In this document: positions 1 through 9,300 of the stretch, piece by piece | Position numbering within the stretch: position 1 is the stretch's first letter | How the letters are laid out: each line of letters starts with the position of its first letter | NCBI GenBank assembly: GCA_910589635.1 | Contig: CAJUTD010000012.1 | Location: 28,662-51,769, forward strand | Source of the DNA: an uncultured Lachnospiraceae bacterium | GTDB taxonomy: Bacteria > Bacillota > Clostridia > Lachnospirales > Lachnospiraceae | Direction of reading: 5' to 3' | Length of the DNA: 23,108 nucleotides | Program-made: the position numbers and the translations under genes | Notes under the pieces: model-generated | The model's database searches: none | Told to the model about the DNA's origin: nothing | Seen by the model: the letters and a program-made list of their open reading frames with translations, nothing else

Positions 1-1762
1 TGACCGTCACAAGCTGGTAACCTCTTCGCAACAATTCTGGTATGATAACTCTCGATGCAGCCGCTGTCTGGCTGTACAGGTCGTGCATCAGCACGATATC
101 ACCGTCGCTGACTTTCCCCAAAACGGCCGCTTGCGTGGAAGCGGCGTTTCTTGTCTTCCAGTCAAGCGTATCAATAGACCACATAATCAGGGGCATTCCC
201 ACGGCGCTCCTGACTGTCGCATTATGCCCGCCTCCCGGTGGGCGCATGATGACCGGCGCTGCCCCAATCACATTCTGCACAGCGCTGTTCGTAGCCCCGA
301 TTTGGCTCTGGATTTGAGGAATTCCCACTTTCGTAAGAACTTGGTGGCTATAAGAATGGTTCCCGATCTCACACCCCATCTGGTATGCACTCCTCACAAT
401 ATCAGCATGCCCGGGTACCCTTTGCCCAACCACGAAAAATGTCGCTACACTGTTGTATTGCCGCAGTACGTCAAGGATTTCCGGTGTATACCCAGATGGA
501 CCGTCATCATACGTCAACGCCACCATTGGCCGGCTGGTATCAATTGTTCTCCGAGGTTGGGCATCCCCATTATAATAGCACATGAAAACGCCGTCCTTTA
601 CCCGGCAGCTTGCAACCTTGCCGTTTGCCATCGAACATGATAATATCTGACCGAAAATTCTCTTTGTCACGGAGCCACCGGCTGCCGCATAGATAAGGCT
701 GCCCTGGCAAGTCATATACATCCCGGCTTCACTCACCCGCACGCCGTTATCACCGAAATAATATTCCTTTCCGGCAACCTCGCGGACATCATTTTTTACC
801 AGTTTCGGCTTTCCTTTGCTGAAATCATAACATTTCCGGGTCACTGTATTGTACATCCGTATACATTTCCCCGAGCCGTCAAAATAATACTTTTTCTTCT
901 CTACGCCCAGCCAAACCTTCTTCTGTTTGATCCACTTTTTCTTGCGGTAGTCATATTTATAATATTTCCAGCCTCCTTTGGTATTCTGCATTTTTGCAGT
1001 CACCCATTTGGCTTTCCCTACCTGTATGTACAGTTTGCGTGATGATTTTTTCCAGCCCTTTTTCGTGACCCGTACGCCTTTGGCGCTGAAATAGTATAAC
1101 CTTCCATTGCGCAGTTTACGCATATCCTTTTTTACGGGCCGCATCTTGCCGTTTTTATACTCCCTGCATTTCTGGCTCTTGATCTGATATGTTCTGATAC
1201 AATTCCCTTTCTTGTTAAAATAATATTGACAGTTATTGACGATCTGCCAGGAATCTTTTCGTTTTTCCCATTTATTTTTCTTATAATTGTATTTAAAAAA
1301 CCGCCAGATTTCTCCAGTCCTTTCCATTTTAGCGGCCACATAACCACTCTTATTTATCTGTATGTATTTTTTTGCAGATACTTTTTTCCAGCCTTTCTTC
1401 GTCACTCTGGTGCCCTTGCCGCCAAAATAATAAAGTTTTCCATCACGCAGTCTGCATGTATCTTTTTTAACTAAACGCATTTTACCGTCGCTGTACTTCT
1501 GGCACTTGCCGGTTTTCCTGTCATAAATCTTGGTGCATTTGCCATTTTTGTTATAATAGTACTCTTTTGACCCCGTGCGCCGCCAGATATTCTTCCAATT
1601 TGTGGTATTCTGATTCCCATTGTCAGAGCTTACCACCTTGGGCTGCTCTATTCCTGCCGCCATTGTATCGGCTGCAAGGGAATTACTCAACAGAGACAGC
1701 AATAGAAGCGCGAGTACCCCCATCTTTCCAAAATTGCGAAGCCTCTCTCTCCTTGATGTCAT
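1..1762 (-). CDS. Secreted polysaccharide deacetylase (NodB domain) with N-terminal basic repeats; 3' end beyond window
   Basis: Reading the minus strand from an ATG at 1762 gives an open frame of 587 codons that leaves the window without a stop, so the C-terminus is missing. Residues 1-35 form a signal peptide (Arg-rich start, then a Leu-rich core). Residues 68 to about 350 hold three basic repeats rich in Lys, Tyr and Trp. From about residue 410 a NodB carbohydrate esterase 4 domain follows: TYDDGP at 417-422, the metal-binding HSYSH at 469-473, RPPGGG, DTLDW, and LMHD with His560. These are the five family motifs, so an active metal-dependent deacetylase of an extracellular polysaccharide (peptidoglycan or another glycan) is expected; the substrate is not readable. 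The GAGGAAAG stretch upstream favours ATG 1762; an in-frame ATG at 1786 would add eight residues. It follows the TPR lipoprotein by 48 bases and probably shares its operon. Confidence 0.9.
   Translation of the reverse strand, partial: MTSRRERLRNFGKMGVLALLLLSLLSNSLAADTMAAGIEQPKVVSSDNGNQNTTNWKNIWRRTGSKEYYYNKNGKCTKIYDRKTGKCQKYSDGKMRLVKKDTCRLRDGKLYYFGGKGTRVTKKGWKKVSAKKYIQINKSGYVAAKMERTGEIWRFFKYNYKKNKWEKRKDSWQIVNNCQYYFNKKGNCIRTYQIKSQKCREYKNGKMRPVKKDMRKLRNGRLYYFSAKGVRVTKKGWKKSSRKLYIQVGKAKWVTAKMQNTKGGWKYYKYDYRKKKWIKQKKVWLGVEKKKYYFDGSGKCIRMYNTVTRKCYDFSKGKPKLVKNDVREVAGKEYYFGDNGVRVSEAGMYMTCQGSLIYAAAGGSVTKRIFGQILSCSMANGKVASCRVKDGVFMCYYNGDAQPRRTIDTSRPMVALTYDDGPSGYTPEILDVLRQYNSVATFFVVGQRVPGHADIVRSAYQMGCEIGNHSYSHQVLTKVGIPQIQSQIGATNSAVQNVIGAAPVIMRPPGGGHNATVRSAVGMPLIMWSIDTLDWKTRNAASTQAAVLGKVSDGDIVLMHDLYSQTAAASRVIIPELLRRGYQLVTV
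713..1561 (-). repeat. Three tandem 112-residue coding repeats in the deacetylase
   Basis: Matching positions recur exactly 112 codons apart: YYYNKNGKC at residue 68, YYFNKKGNC at 180 and YYFDGSGKC at 292. Each unit continues with a Lys-rich stretch, a LYYF or EYYF segment, then a G-x-RV element; in units 1 and 2 this is followed by VTKKGWKK and a YIQ segment. Unit 3 diverges after about residue 350. The aromatic and glycine pattern resembles wall-binding repeats of the choline-binding/GW type, but the unit is much longer and no family is firmly recognised. Confidence 0.75.
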
Positions 1763-1810
1763 ATCTTTCTTTCCTCTTTTCACCATACCTGCCTATGCTC
1801 AGGCCGGTTT

Positions 1811-2799
1811 TTATCGCGTCTGTAAAAATGTATTCTCCCGCTGCGCCTCTTCGTCCTCCGGGAAATCCTTCACATAAGAAGCCATTTTCTCTTTTGCATT
1901 GGCAAAATCATGGAGATTCTCATAGCAGATAATCTCGTTGCGTCTGAGGCTCTTATCGTTTTCCAGGCTGCCGGCCTCCATTGCCTGCTGAAACAACTCC
2001 AACGCCCGCTTGTACTTCCCGGCTTCCATCTGCATTTCTCCCAGGGCAACCATCGTGTCCGTGTCGGAACCATTTTTCTCTAAATAACTCTCATAAAGGG
2101 ATTTCGCTTTCTTTCCGTCATCCTGCGCGTCATAGACCTGCGCCAGATAAAGAAGCGCCTTGGTGTCACCCATTTTGATGGCCTGGTCCAGTTCCTTCCT
2201 GGCATTGTCATATTCCTTGCGGATCAAGTAAACATGTCCCCTTTCGCGGTAATCTTCCGCTGAGTCGCCCTCCAGCTCCAGAGCCTTAGCAATAAGCTCC
2301 TCCGCCTCTTCTACAAACCCTGCGCCTGAGAGATTCTCATAGACCGAGAGGTAGAGCGCATAATCGTTGCCGGAAAGTTCCAAAGCCCTGCTATAGTCCT
2401 TCCTGGCATTTTCGCTGTCACCTTCTTTTAAGTACACGCAACCACGGATAAAATATGCCTTTGCGTCCTTTTTATTATAGTCAATCAGAGCATCGCATGT
2501 AGCAATAGCTCCTTTCGCGTCCTCATTGTTATATTGGGCTGTCGCCTTATAATAGCAGATATCGAGCTCCAGTTCGCTAATTACCGCCTGCGACTTGTCT
2601 AGGCTTTCTGAAACGCATCCACTGCCCCGGCGTAATCGCCCTCATTCATCTTATTGATACCCACCTGCCGGAATGCCTGCTGGTCCTCGACCACCTGCTG
2701 ATTATTCTGGCACCCGGCCACGCCAAGACATGCCCAGAGCACAATCGTCGCTATCATAAGTTTTCCCTGAAATAGTTTACTCACTTTTTTATTGTCCAT
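1811..2799 (-). pseudogene. TPR-repeat lipoprotein, disrupted by a single-base frameshift
   Basis: ATG at 2799, preceded by GGGAGGA, opens a lipoprotein: a hydrophobic signal then the lipobox V-A-G-C, followed by the start of a TPR. The frame stops at a TAG at 2599-2601 just after AFQKA. One frame over, the sequence continues as L-D-K-S-Q and reads open through to a TAA at 1811. Joined, the product would be about 329 residues with roughly eight TPR helical pairs (for example residues around ARKDYSRALEL and ARKELDQAI). TPR lipoproteins act as protein-protein scaffolds outside the membrane; no specific partner is visible. The start overlaps the end of the EamA transporter gene by 11 bases, and the deacetylase begins 48 bases after the stop. 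The defect looks like loss of one C from GCC-CTA. As it stands the gene encodes a 66-residue stub; a sequencing error is possible. A GTG at 2437 could in principle start the 208-residue remainder, but it lies inside a TPR. Confidence 0.8.
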
Positions 2800-3754
2800 G
2801 TTGCTTTCCTCCCTCTCTCTGTGGAAGCTGTGCCAAAATAATAGCTACAAACATCAGCACACAGCCTAACACTTCCCATGGGGTCAATTTCTGTGATAAT
2901 AGTACCATTCCCGCCAGCACGGAAATCACCGATTCCAGGCTGAGGATTAGAGACGCCACCGTAGGGTTCATTCCTTTCTGCCCCACAATCTGCAACGTAT
3001 ACGCCACGCCGCAGGACATGATTCCTGCGTATAGAATGGGCTGCCATGCCCGAAAAATATCTGTAATTTGCGGCTCTTCCGCCACCAACATTCCCAGACC
3101 GGACAAAATCCCGCACACAAAAAACTGAATACAGGACATCTTCACACCGTCTGCGCGCACTGTAAAATAATCAATGACCAGAATATGCAGCGAAAACAGC
3201 AGCGCACAAATCATCAGCAAGGCCTCGCCCTTGCCAATGGGCAGCCAGGAAATAAACCGCTGTGTCTCCACAGTAGCAGTATTGCCTTTTATACAAAGAA
3301 AATACAGTCCCGCCAAAGCAAACAATACGCCAAACCACACACTCACTCCACATTTTCTGCGCAAAAAAATGCCCAGCACCGGCACAATGATAATATAACA
3401 CGCCGTGATAAAGCCTGCTTTTCCCACGGATGTGTACACAATCCCCATCTGCTGGAAATTACTGGCCACACAGAGCAAAATACCGCACAGAGTTCCACCA
3501 ATCAGCAAATCTTTGCGTTCCGTTCTCCTGTCCCTGAAATTTGACCCTTTTCTCCCGCGCTGCTTCTCCAACCTGCCAAGGAACCAGATACAGGGAATCA
3601 AAACCAGACCTCCAAGCAGAGAACGCACACAGTTAAACGTCAGGGGACCAACATATTCCATACCCACACTCTGCGCCACAAACGCCACGCCCCAGATGGC
3701 AGCGGTCAAAAGCAGCAGCAGGGAATTTCTAATTTTCATCTTATCCATTTTCAT
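2789..3754 (-). CDS. EamA/DMT-superfamily transporter
   Basis: The product (321 residues from ATG 3754) is a polytopic membrane protein with about ten hydrophobic helices arranged as two similar halves, the usual size and shape for the drug/metabolite transporter superfamily. The first helix carries the typical LTAAIWGVAF motif, and the second half has a similar conserved pattern (NPTVASLILSLESVISVLAG). Such proteins move small metabolites or drugs across the cytoplasmic membrane; the substrate cannot be read from sequence. The frame extends up to a TTG at 3796, but that start lies inside the upstream terminator hairpin, so a start in the cluster of ATGs at 3754, 3748 or 3739 is preferred; a GCGGGAT stretch precedes the first. 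The 3' end overlaps the TPR lipoprotein by 11 bases, suggesting coupled translation. Confidence 0.85.
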   Translation of the reverse strand: MKMDKMKIRNSLLLLLTAAIWGVAFVAQSVGMEYVGPLTFNCVRSLLGGLVLIPCIWFLGRLEKQRGRKGSNFRDRRTERKDLLIGGTLCGILLCVASNFQQMGIVYTSVGKAGFITACYIIIVPVLGIFLRRKCGVSVWFGVLFALAGLYFLCIKGNTATVETQRFISWLPIGKGEALLMICALLFSLHILVIDYFTVRADGVKMSCIQFFVCGILSGLGMLVAEEPQITDIFRAWQPILYAGIMSCGVAYTLQIVGQKGMNPTVASLILSLESVISVLAGMVLLSQKLTPWEVLGCVLMFVAIILAQLPQREGGKQHGQ

Positions 3755-3769
3755 TATCCCGCGAAAGAA

Positions 3770-3829
3770 GGGCTGCCGCAAAACAGCCCCAGGCAAATCC
3801 TTGCCCTTCGTTCGTATTTGCGGCAGCCC
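3770..3829 (-). terminator. Probable intrinsic terminator after glgP
   Basis: A perfect 13-base inverted repeat (GGGCTGCCGCAAA at 3770-3782 and its complement at 3817-3829) lies 15 bases after the glgP stop. Its 34-base loop contains a second small hairpin (GGCAA/TTGCC). On the minus strand it is followed by a mixed CTTCTTTC tract rather than a clean T run, so efficiency is uncertain. Confidence 0.6.
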
Positions 3830-3844
3830 CCCTATATTCCTGTA

Positions 3845-6313
3845 TTAATTTGACTCCGGCATTTCTACCTTCACTTTGTCCAGATGCCAAATATCATCTA
3901 CATACTCCTGAATCGTACGGTCGGACGTAAACTTACCGGAATGAGCCACATTGAGCATAGCCATCTTTGCCCAGCCTTTCTCGTCCCTGTACGCTTTCTC
4001 CACTCTCTCCTGTGCCTCGACATAAGAACGGAAATCCTTGAGGATAAAGTAAGTATCTGCGAACTGTGTCTCCTTCGTGTTCAACAGGGAGTTGTACAGT
4101 GGACGGAACAGCTCGGAATCATTCTTTGAATACATTCCGTTAATCAGCTGCATCAATACCTGGCGAATATCCTGGTCATTGTTGAAAATCTGCATCGGAT
4201 CATAGTCGCGTCTCTGCTCATGCTCAATAACCTCCTGAGAACTCATACCGAAGATAAATGCGTTATCCGCTCCCACTTCCTCTACGATTTCCACATTTGC
4301 GCCGTCCATGGTTCCCAGTGTTACCGCACCATTCAACATAAACTTCATGTTACCGGTACCGGACGCCTCCTTGCTGGCCGTAGAAATCTGCTCAGACACA
4401 TCTGCCGCTGCAAAAATCCACTCTGCTGTCGACACCTTGTAATCTTCAATAAATACTACTTTAATCTTACCGCCGATGGAAGCGTCATTATTGATTACTT
4501 CCGCCACGCTGTTAATTAACTTAATCGTCAGCTTGGCAATACGGTAACCTGCCGCTGCCTTGGCGCCGAAGATAAATGTCCTGGGGTAAAATTCCATCTC
4601 AGGATGCTCTTTAATCTTATTGTAAAGGTACATAACATGCAGGATGTTCAAAAGCTGACGCTTATACTCATGGAGACGTTTTACCTGCACATCGAAAATG
4701 GAACGCGGGTCTACCTTCACTCCATTGTGTTTCTGAATGTAATCTGCAAGGCGCAGCTTGTTCTGATATTTGATGTTCATGAACTCCTGCTGAGCCTTCT
4801 CATCATCTACATACACGGCAAGTTTCTCCAAATGCGGCAGATTCGTTACCCAATCGTTGCCGATATATTTGTTGACCCACTGGGAAAGCAGCGGGTTCCC
4901 ATGGTAGAGGAATCTTCTCTGCGTAATGCCGTTGGTCTTATTGTTAAACTTCTCCGGGAACATCTCATAGAAATCATGCAGCTCCTGGTTCTTTAAAATC
5001 TCGGTATGCAACCTTGCCACACCGTTGACGGAACAGCCTGCGGCAATCGCAAGATGCGCCATCTTCACCTGGCCGTCATAAATAATTGCCATCTTCTGTA
5101 CTTTGTGGTGGTCTCCCGGAAATCTCTTTTCAATATCCAAAATGAAACGACGGTTGATTTCCTCCACAATCTGGTAGATTCTCGGCAGCAGCCTGGAGAA
5201 AATCTCAATCGGCCACTTCTCTAATGCCTCGGACATAATCGTGTGGTTCGTGTAAGCACAAGTGTGGGTGGTAATCTCCCATGCCTCATCCCATTCCATG
5301 CCTTCCTCATCCAAGAGGATACGCATCAGCTCTGCCACTGCTACGGTAGGATGCGTGTCATTCAACTGAATCGCCACCTTCTCCGGCAGTTTGTGCAAAT
5401 CAGTATGATATTTCTTATAACGCGCTACAGCACGCTGTACGCTGGCCGAAACGAAGAAATACTGCTGTTTCAGGCGCAATTCCTTGCCCTGGATATGGTT
5501 GTCATTGGGGTACAATACATCCACAAGGTTGCGTGCAAGGTTCTCCTGCTCTACCGCCTTCTTATAATCTCCCTTGTCAAACGCATCCAGCTCAAAATAC
5601 TCTTCCGGCTCTGCATCCCAGGCAATCAGTACATTTACCATATTGTTATTATATCCGAGAACCGGCATATCGTAAGGCACGGCACGCACGGACTGGTAAC
5701 CCTCATGGATAAATTTCGTCCTTCCATTGCCTGCCATCTCAGAACGCACATAACCGCCAAACTTCACCTGAAACGTATGCTCCGGGCGGCGCAGCTCAAA
5801 GGGATAGCCGTCTTTCAGCCAATTGTCCGGCACTTCCACCTGAAAACCATTCTCAATTTTCTGGCGGAACAGGCCGTAACGATAACGGATTCCACAGCCA
5901 TACGCCGGATAACCCAGGGTAGAGAGGGATTCCATAAAACAAGCCGCAAGCCTGCCGAGACCGCCGTTTCCAAGCGCGGGATCGGGCTCCTCGTCCTCAA
6001 TTACATTCAAATCAAAGCCGATTTCTTCCAGCGCTTCCTTGACCTCTGTATAAGCAGTCATATTAATCAGGTTATTTCCCAATGCTCTTCCCATCAGGAA
6101 CTCCATGGACATATAATACAGAATCTTGGGGTCTTCCTTCTCAAACGTCTTCTGCGTGGCAAGCCACTGGTCAATAATTACATTCTTGACTGCATTGGAC
6201 ACTGCCTGGTATACCTCCTGCTGGGAAGCTTCCTCCAATGTCTTGCGGTAGAGATTCTTTACGTTGTTCTTAATCTCCTGAATAAATTTTTCCTTGTCAA
6301 TTATCCTTTTCAT
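3845..6313 (-). CDS. glgP: Glycogen/maltodextrin phosphorylase
   Basis: The 822-residue product matches the full length of the glycogen phosphorylase family (glycosyltransferase 35). It cleaves terminal alpha-1,4-glucose units with phosphate to give glucose-1-phosphate, in the cytoplasm. Family landmarks are the N-terminal YYMSMEFLMGRALGNN block, the glycine-rich DPALGNGGLGRLAACF segment, and GTGNMKFMLNGA, in which Lys657 should carry pyridoxal phosphate. The open frame extends upstream to 6442, inside ileS, but AAGGAG followed by six bases points to ATG 6313, which gives the normal N-terminus; ATG 6319 is a less likely alternative. It lies 80 bases after ileS with no clear promoter of its own, so it may be partly read through from ileS. 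No other glycogen genes are nearby. Confidence 0.96.
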   Translation of the reverse strand: MKRIIDKEKFIQEIKNNVKNLYRKTLEEASQQEVYQAVSNAVKNVIIDQWLATQKTFEKEDPKILYYMSMEFLMGRALGNNLINMTAYTEVKEALEEIGFDLNVIEDEEPDPALGNGGLGRLAACFMESLSTLGYPAYGCGIRYRYGLFRQKIENGFQVEVPDNWLKDGYPFELRRPEHTFQVKFGGYVRSEMAGNGRTKFIHEGYQSVRAVPYDMPVLGYNNNMVNVLIAWDAEPEEYFELDAFDKGDYKKAVEQENLARNLVDVLYPNDNHIQGKELRLKQQYFFVSASVQRAVARYKKYHTDLHKLPEKVAIQLNDTHPTVAVAELMRILLDEEGMEWDEAWEITTHTCAYTNHTIMSEALEKWPIEIFSRLLPRIYQIVEEINRRFILDIEKRFPGDHHKVQKMAIIYDGQVKMAHLAIAAGCSVNGVARLHTEILKNQELHDFYEMFPEKFNNKTNGITQRRFLYHGNPLLSQWVNKYIGNDWVTNLPHLEKLAVYVDDEKAQQEFMNIKYQNKLRLADYIQKHNGVKVDPRSIFDVQVKRLHEYKRQLLNILHVMYLYNKIKEHPEMEFYPRTFIFGAKAAAGYRIAKLTIKLINSVAEVINNDASIGGKIKVVFIEDYKVSTAEWIFAAADVSEQISTASKEASGTGNMKFMLNGAVTLGTMDGANVEIVEEVGADNAFIFGMSSQEVIEHEQRRDYDPMQIFNNDQDIRQVLMQLINGMYSKNDSELFRPLYNSLLNTKETQFADTYFILKDFRSYVEAQERVEKAYRDEKGWAKMAMLNVAHSGKFTSDRTIQEYVDDIWHLDKVKVEMPESN

Positions 6314-6349
6314 AGCCATCTCCTTTTTTTCTGGTGCATGCATATTGGA

Positions 6350-6389
6350 CAGACGAATTAAATTACGCCTCAAAGGGCAATTACGTCTG
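6350..6389 (-). terminator. Inverted repeat between ileS and glgP, possible weak terminator
   Basis: CAGACG at 6350-6355 pairs with CGTCTG at 6384-6389, and the interior contains further imperfect pairing (AATT with GCC against GGC with AATT). It begins four bases after the ileS stop. There is no T run after it on the minus strand, so it may be only a partial terminator or an RNA-stabilising structure. Confidence 0.3.
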
Positions 6390-6393
6390 TTGC

Positions 6394-9300
6394 TTATACC
6401 TTTTCCACTCCGAGCACGACATGTTCTCCGTTGATATTCCATTCTTTCTCATATCCTTTTATCTGCGTGCCGTCAATCTGCCCGGCAAGTACTTCTGACT
6501 GTATCTGAGCGCCATGCTTGGCAAAGATTGTCTCAATCTTCTCCCCTGCACGGTAAGAAACAATAATTTTATCCATGACCTCAAATCCGGCCTCCTTGCG
6601 CATCGTCTGTATCTTACTTATCAGCTCGCGCACAAATCCTTCCTCTAAAAGCTCCGGCGTCAGATTCGTATCGAGTACCACGGTTACCTCATTATCGCCC
6701 TCTGTCACATAACCTTCCTGCTGTGTCATGGTAATCAGAAGGTCCTCCTCACATAATACAACTTCTGCATTTACGCTGTCAAGGGTAAGACTACCCTTAG
6801 CCTTCAACTCTGCATACGCCTTGTTGCCGTCAAGCTCAGAGAGCGCCTGCTGAATCTGCTTTAAGAATTTGCCGTATTTCGGCCCTACCGTGCGCAGTTG
6901 AGGCTTAAAGGTATAATCCGTAAAGCTGCTGACGTCCTCTGTGAAATCCACTTTTTTCACATTCAGCTCTTCTGCAATGATTTCCCTGAAAAACTCCGGC
7001 AACTCATAGGGGGCTTTGACAAACATCTGCCCGATTGGCTGGCGGTTCTTAATGTTAGCGTTATTGCGGCAGGCTCTGCCCATCACTACAATCTTCAATA
7101 CCGCATCCATATTCTTTTCCAGCTCTTTATCCACCATAGACGTATCAGCAACCGGGAAATCGCACAGATGTACGCTCTCCGGTGCAGATTTATCAACGCT
7201 GCATACCAGATTGCGGTAAATGTCTTCTGTCATAAATGGAATCATGGGGGCGGCCAATTGGCTGACTGTCACCAAAGCCGTATACAAGGTCATGTATGCA
7301 TTGATCTTATCCTGTTCCATGCCCTTTGCCCAGAAACGCTCCCTGCTCCTTCTGACATACCAATTGCTCATGTCCTCCACAAACTCCTGCAAAGCCCTTG
7401 CTGCCTCAGGAATCCGGTAGTTACCCAGATCATTGTCCACTTCCGCTACCAACGTATTCAGCTTGGACAAGAGCCATTTATCCATCACAGATAATTTATC
7501 ATATTCTAATTTGTATTTCGTCGCGTCAAATTCGTCAATATTTGCATAGAGAATGAAAAATGCATAGGTATTCCACAGCGTTCCCATAAACTTGCGCTGT
7601 CCCTCCTGCACGGCTTTGCCATGGAAACGGTTGGGCAGCCAGGGCGCGGAATTAATGTAGAAATACCAGCGGATGGCATCTGCACCGTAAGTCTCCAATG
7701 CCTCAAAGGGATCTACGGCGTTGCCTTTGGACTTACTCATCTTTTGTCCATTTTCATCCTGTACATGCCCTAATACGATAACGTTCTCATAGGGCGCCTT
7801 GTTAAACAGCAGCGTAGACTCGGCAAGCAGCGAATAGAACCACCCGCGGGTCTGATCCACCGCCTCTGAGATAAACTGTGCCGGGAACTGCTGTTCAAAG
7901 AGTTCTTTATTCTCAAATGGATAGTGATGCTGCGCAAAAGGCATGGCCCCGGAGTCAAACCAACAGTCGATTACCTCCGGTACGCGGTGCATCTGCCTGC
8001 CGCACTGCGGACACGTAATCGTCACAGCATCTATATAGGGACGGTGCAGTTCAATTTCCTGCGGGCAGTTGTCAGACATCTCTTTGAGCTCTGCAATGCT
8101 GCCGATGGAATGCATATGTCCACACTCGCACTCCCAGATATTTAACGGCGTTCCCCAGTAACGGTTACGGGAAATACCCCAGTCCTGTACGTTCTCCAGC
8201 CAGTCGCCGAAACGGCCCTTGCCGATACTCTCAGGAATCCAGTTAATCGTATTGTTATTGCGGATTAAGTCATCCTTGACTTCCGTCATCTTGATAAACC
8301 AGGATTCTCTTGCATAGTAGATGAGCGGCGTGTCACACCGCCAGCAATGTGGGTATTCATGCTCAAATTTGGGTGCGTCAAACAATAATTTCTGATCTTC
8401 CAAATCCTGTAAGATCATGATATCCGCTTTCTTGCAAAATACGCCTGCATAAGGCGTGCCCTCGGTCAACTCACCCTTACCGTTCACAAACTGCACGAAA
8501 GGTAAATCATAGTCCCTGCCCACTTTGGAGTCATCCTCACCGAACGCCGGCGCAATGTGGACGATTCCCGTACCGTCCGTCATCGTAACATAAGTGTTGC
8601 AGGTAACAAAGTGCGCTTTCTTGTGCTGCTTTGCCGCAGCCTCGCCTGCACAGGCAAACAAAGGCTCATACTCGCAGTATTCCAAATCTTTTCCTTTATA
8701 AGTTTCCAGGACTTCATACGCTTTCTCTCCGGCTGCCTGCTGCTCCTTGTCAAGCAGTGTGGCAAGTACTTTGTCCAAAAGAGCCTCCGCCAGATAATAA
8801 GTATAGCCGTCCGCCGCCTTTACTTTGCAGTAAGTCTCCTCAGGATGCATACAGAGCGCAAGGTTCGAGGGCAGCGTCCAGGGCGTCGTCGTCCAGGCAA
8901 GGAAGTAAGCATCTTCGCCAACTGCCTTAAAGCGGACAATAGCCGAACGTTCTTTTACCGTCTTATAACCCTGCGCAACCTCCTGTGCGGAGAGCGGCGT
9001 GCCGCAGCGCGGGCAGTACGGCACAATCTTGAAACCTTTGTACAATAATTTCTTGTTCCAGATTTCTTTCAACGCCCACCACTCGGACTCAATAAAATCA
9101 TTGTGGTAAGTGACGTAAGGATTATCCATGTCCGCCCAGAAACCAACTGTGCCGGAGAAATCTTCCCACATGCCCTTGTATTTCCAAACGCTCTCTTTAC
9201 ATTTATCTATAAACGGCTCCAAACCATACTCTTCAATCTGCTCCTTGCCGTCAAGCCCCAAGAGCTTCTCCACTTCCAACTCGACCGGGAGGCCATGCGT

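Noticed and set aside
83..640. Plus-strand open frame of 185 codons at the left edge
   Set aside because: It lies opposite the NodB domain, whose five motifs are clear on the minus strand.
2599..2606. Programmed -1 frameshift in the TPR lipoprotein gene
   Set aside because: The bases before the stop do not form an X-XXY-YYZ slippery site and no strong downstream structure was noticed; a deletion is simpler.
5243..6361. Long plus-strand open frame of 372 codons opposite glgP
   Set aside because: It is antisense to a strongly conserved enzyme, has no recognisable domain or ribosome site, and mirrors its codon pattern.
6314..6442. N-terminal extension of glgP into ileS
   Set aside because: The extra 43 residues have no family match, overlap the ileS end, and a good ribosome site marks ATG 6313.
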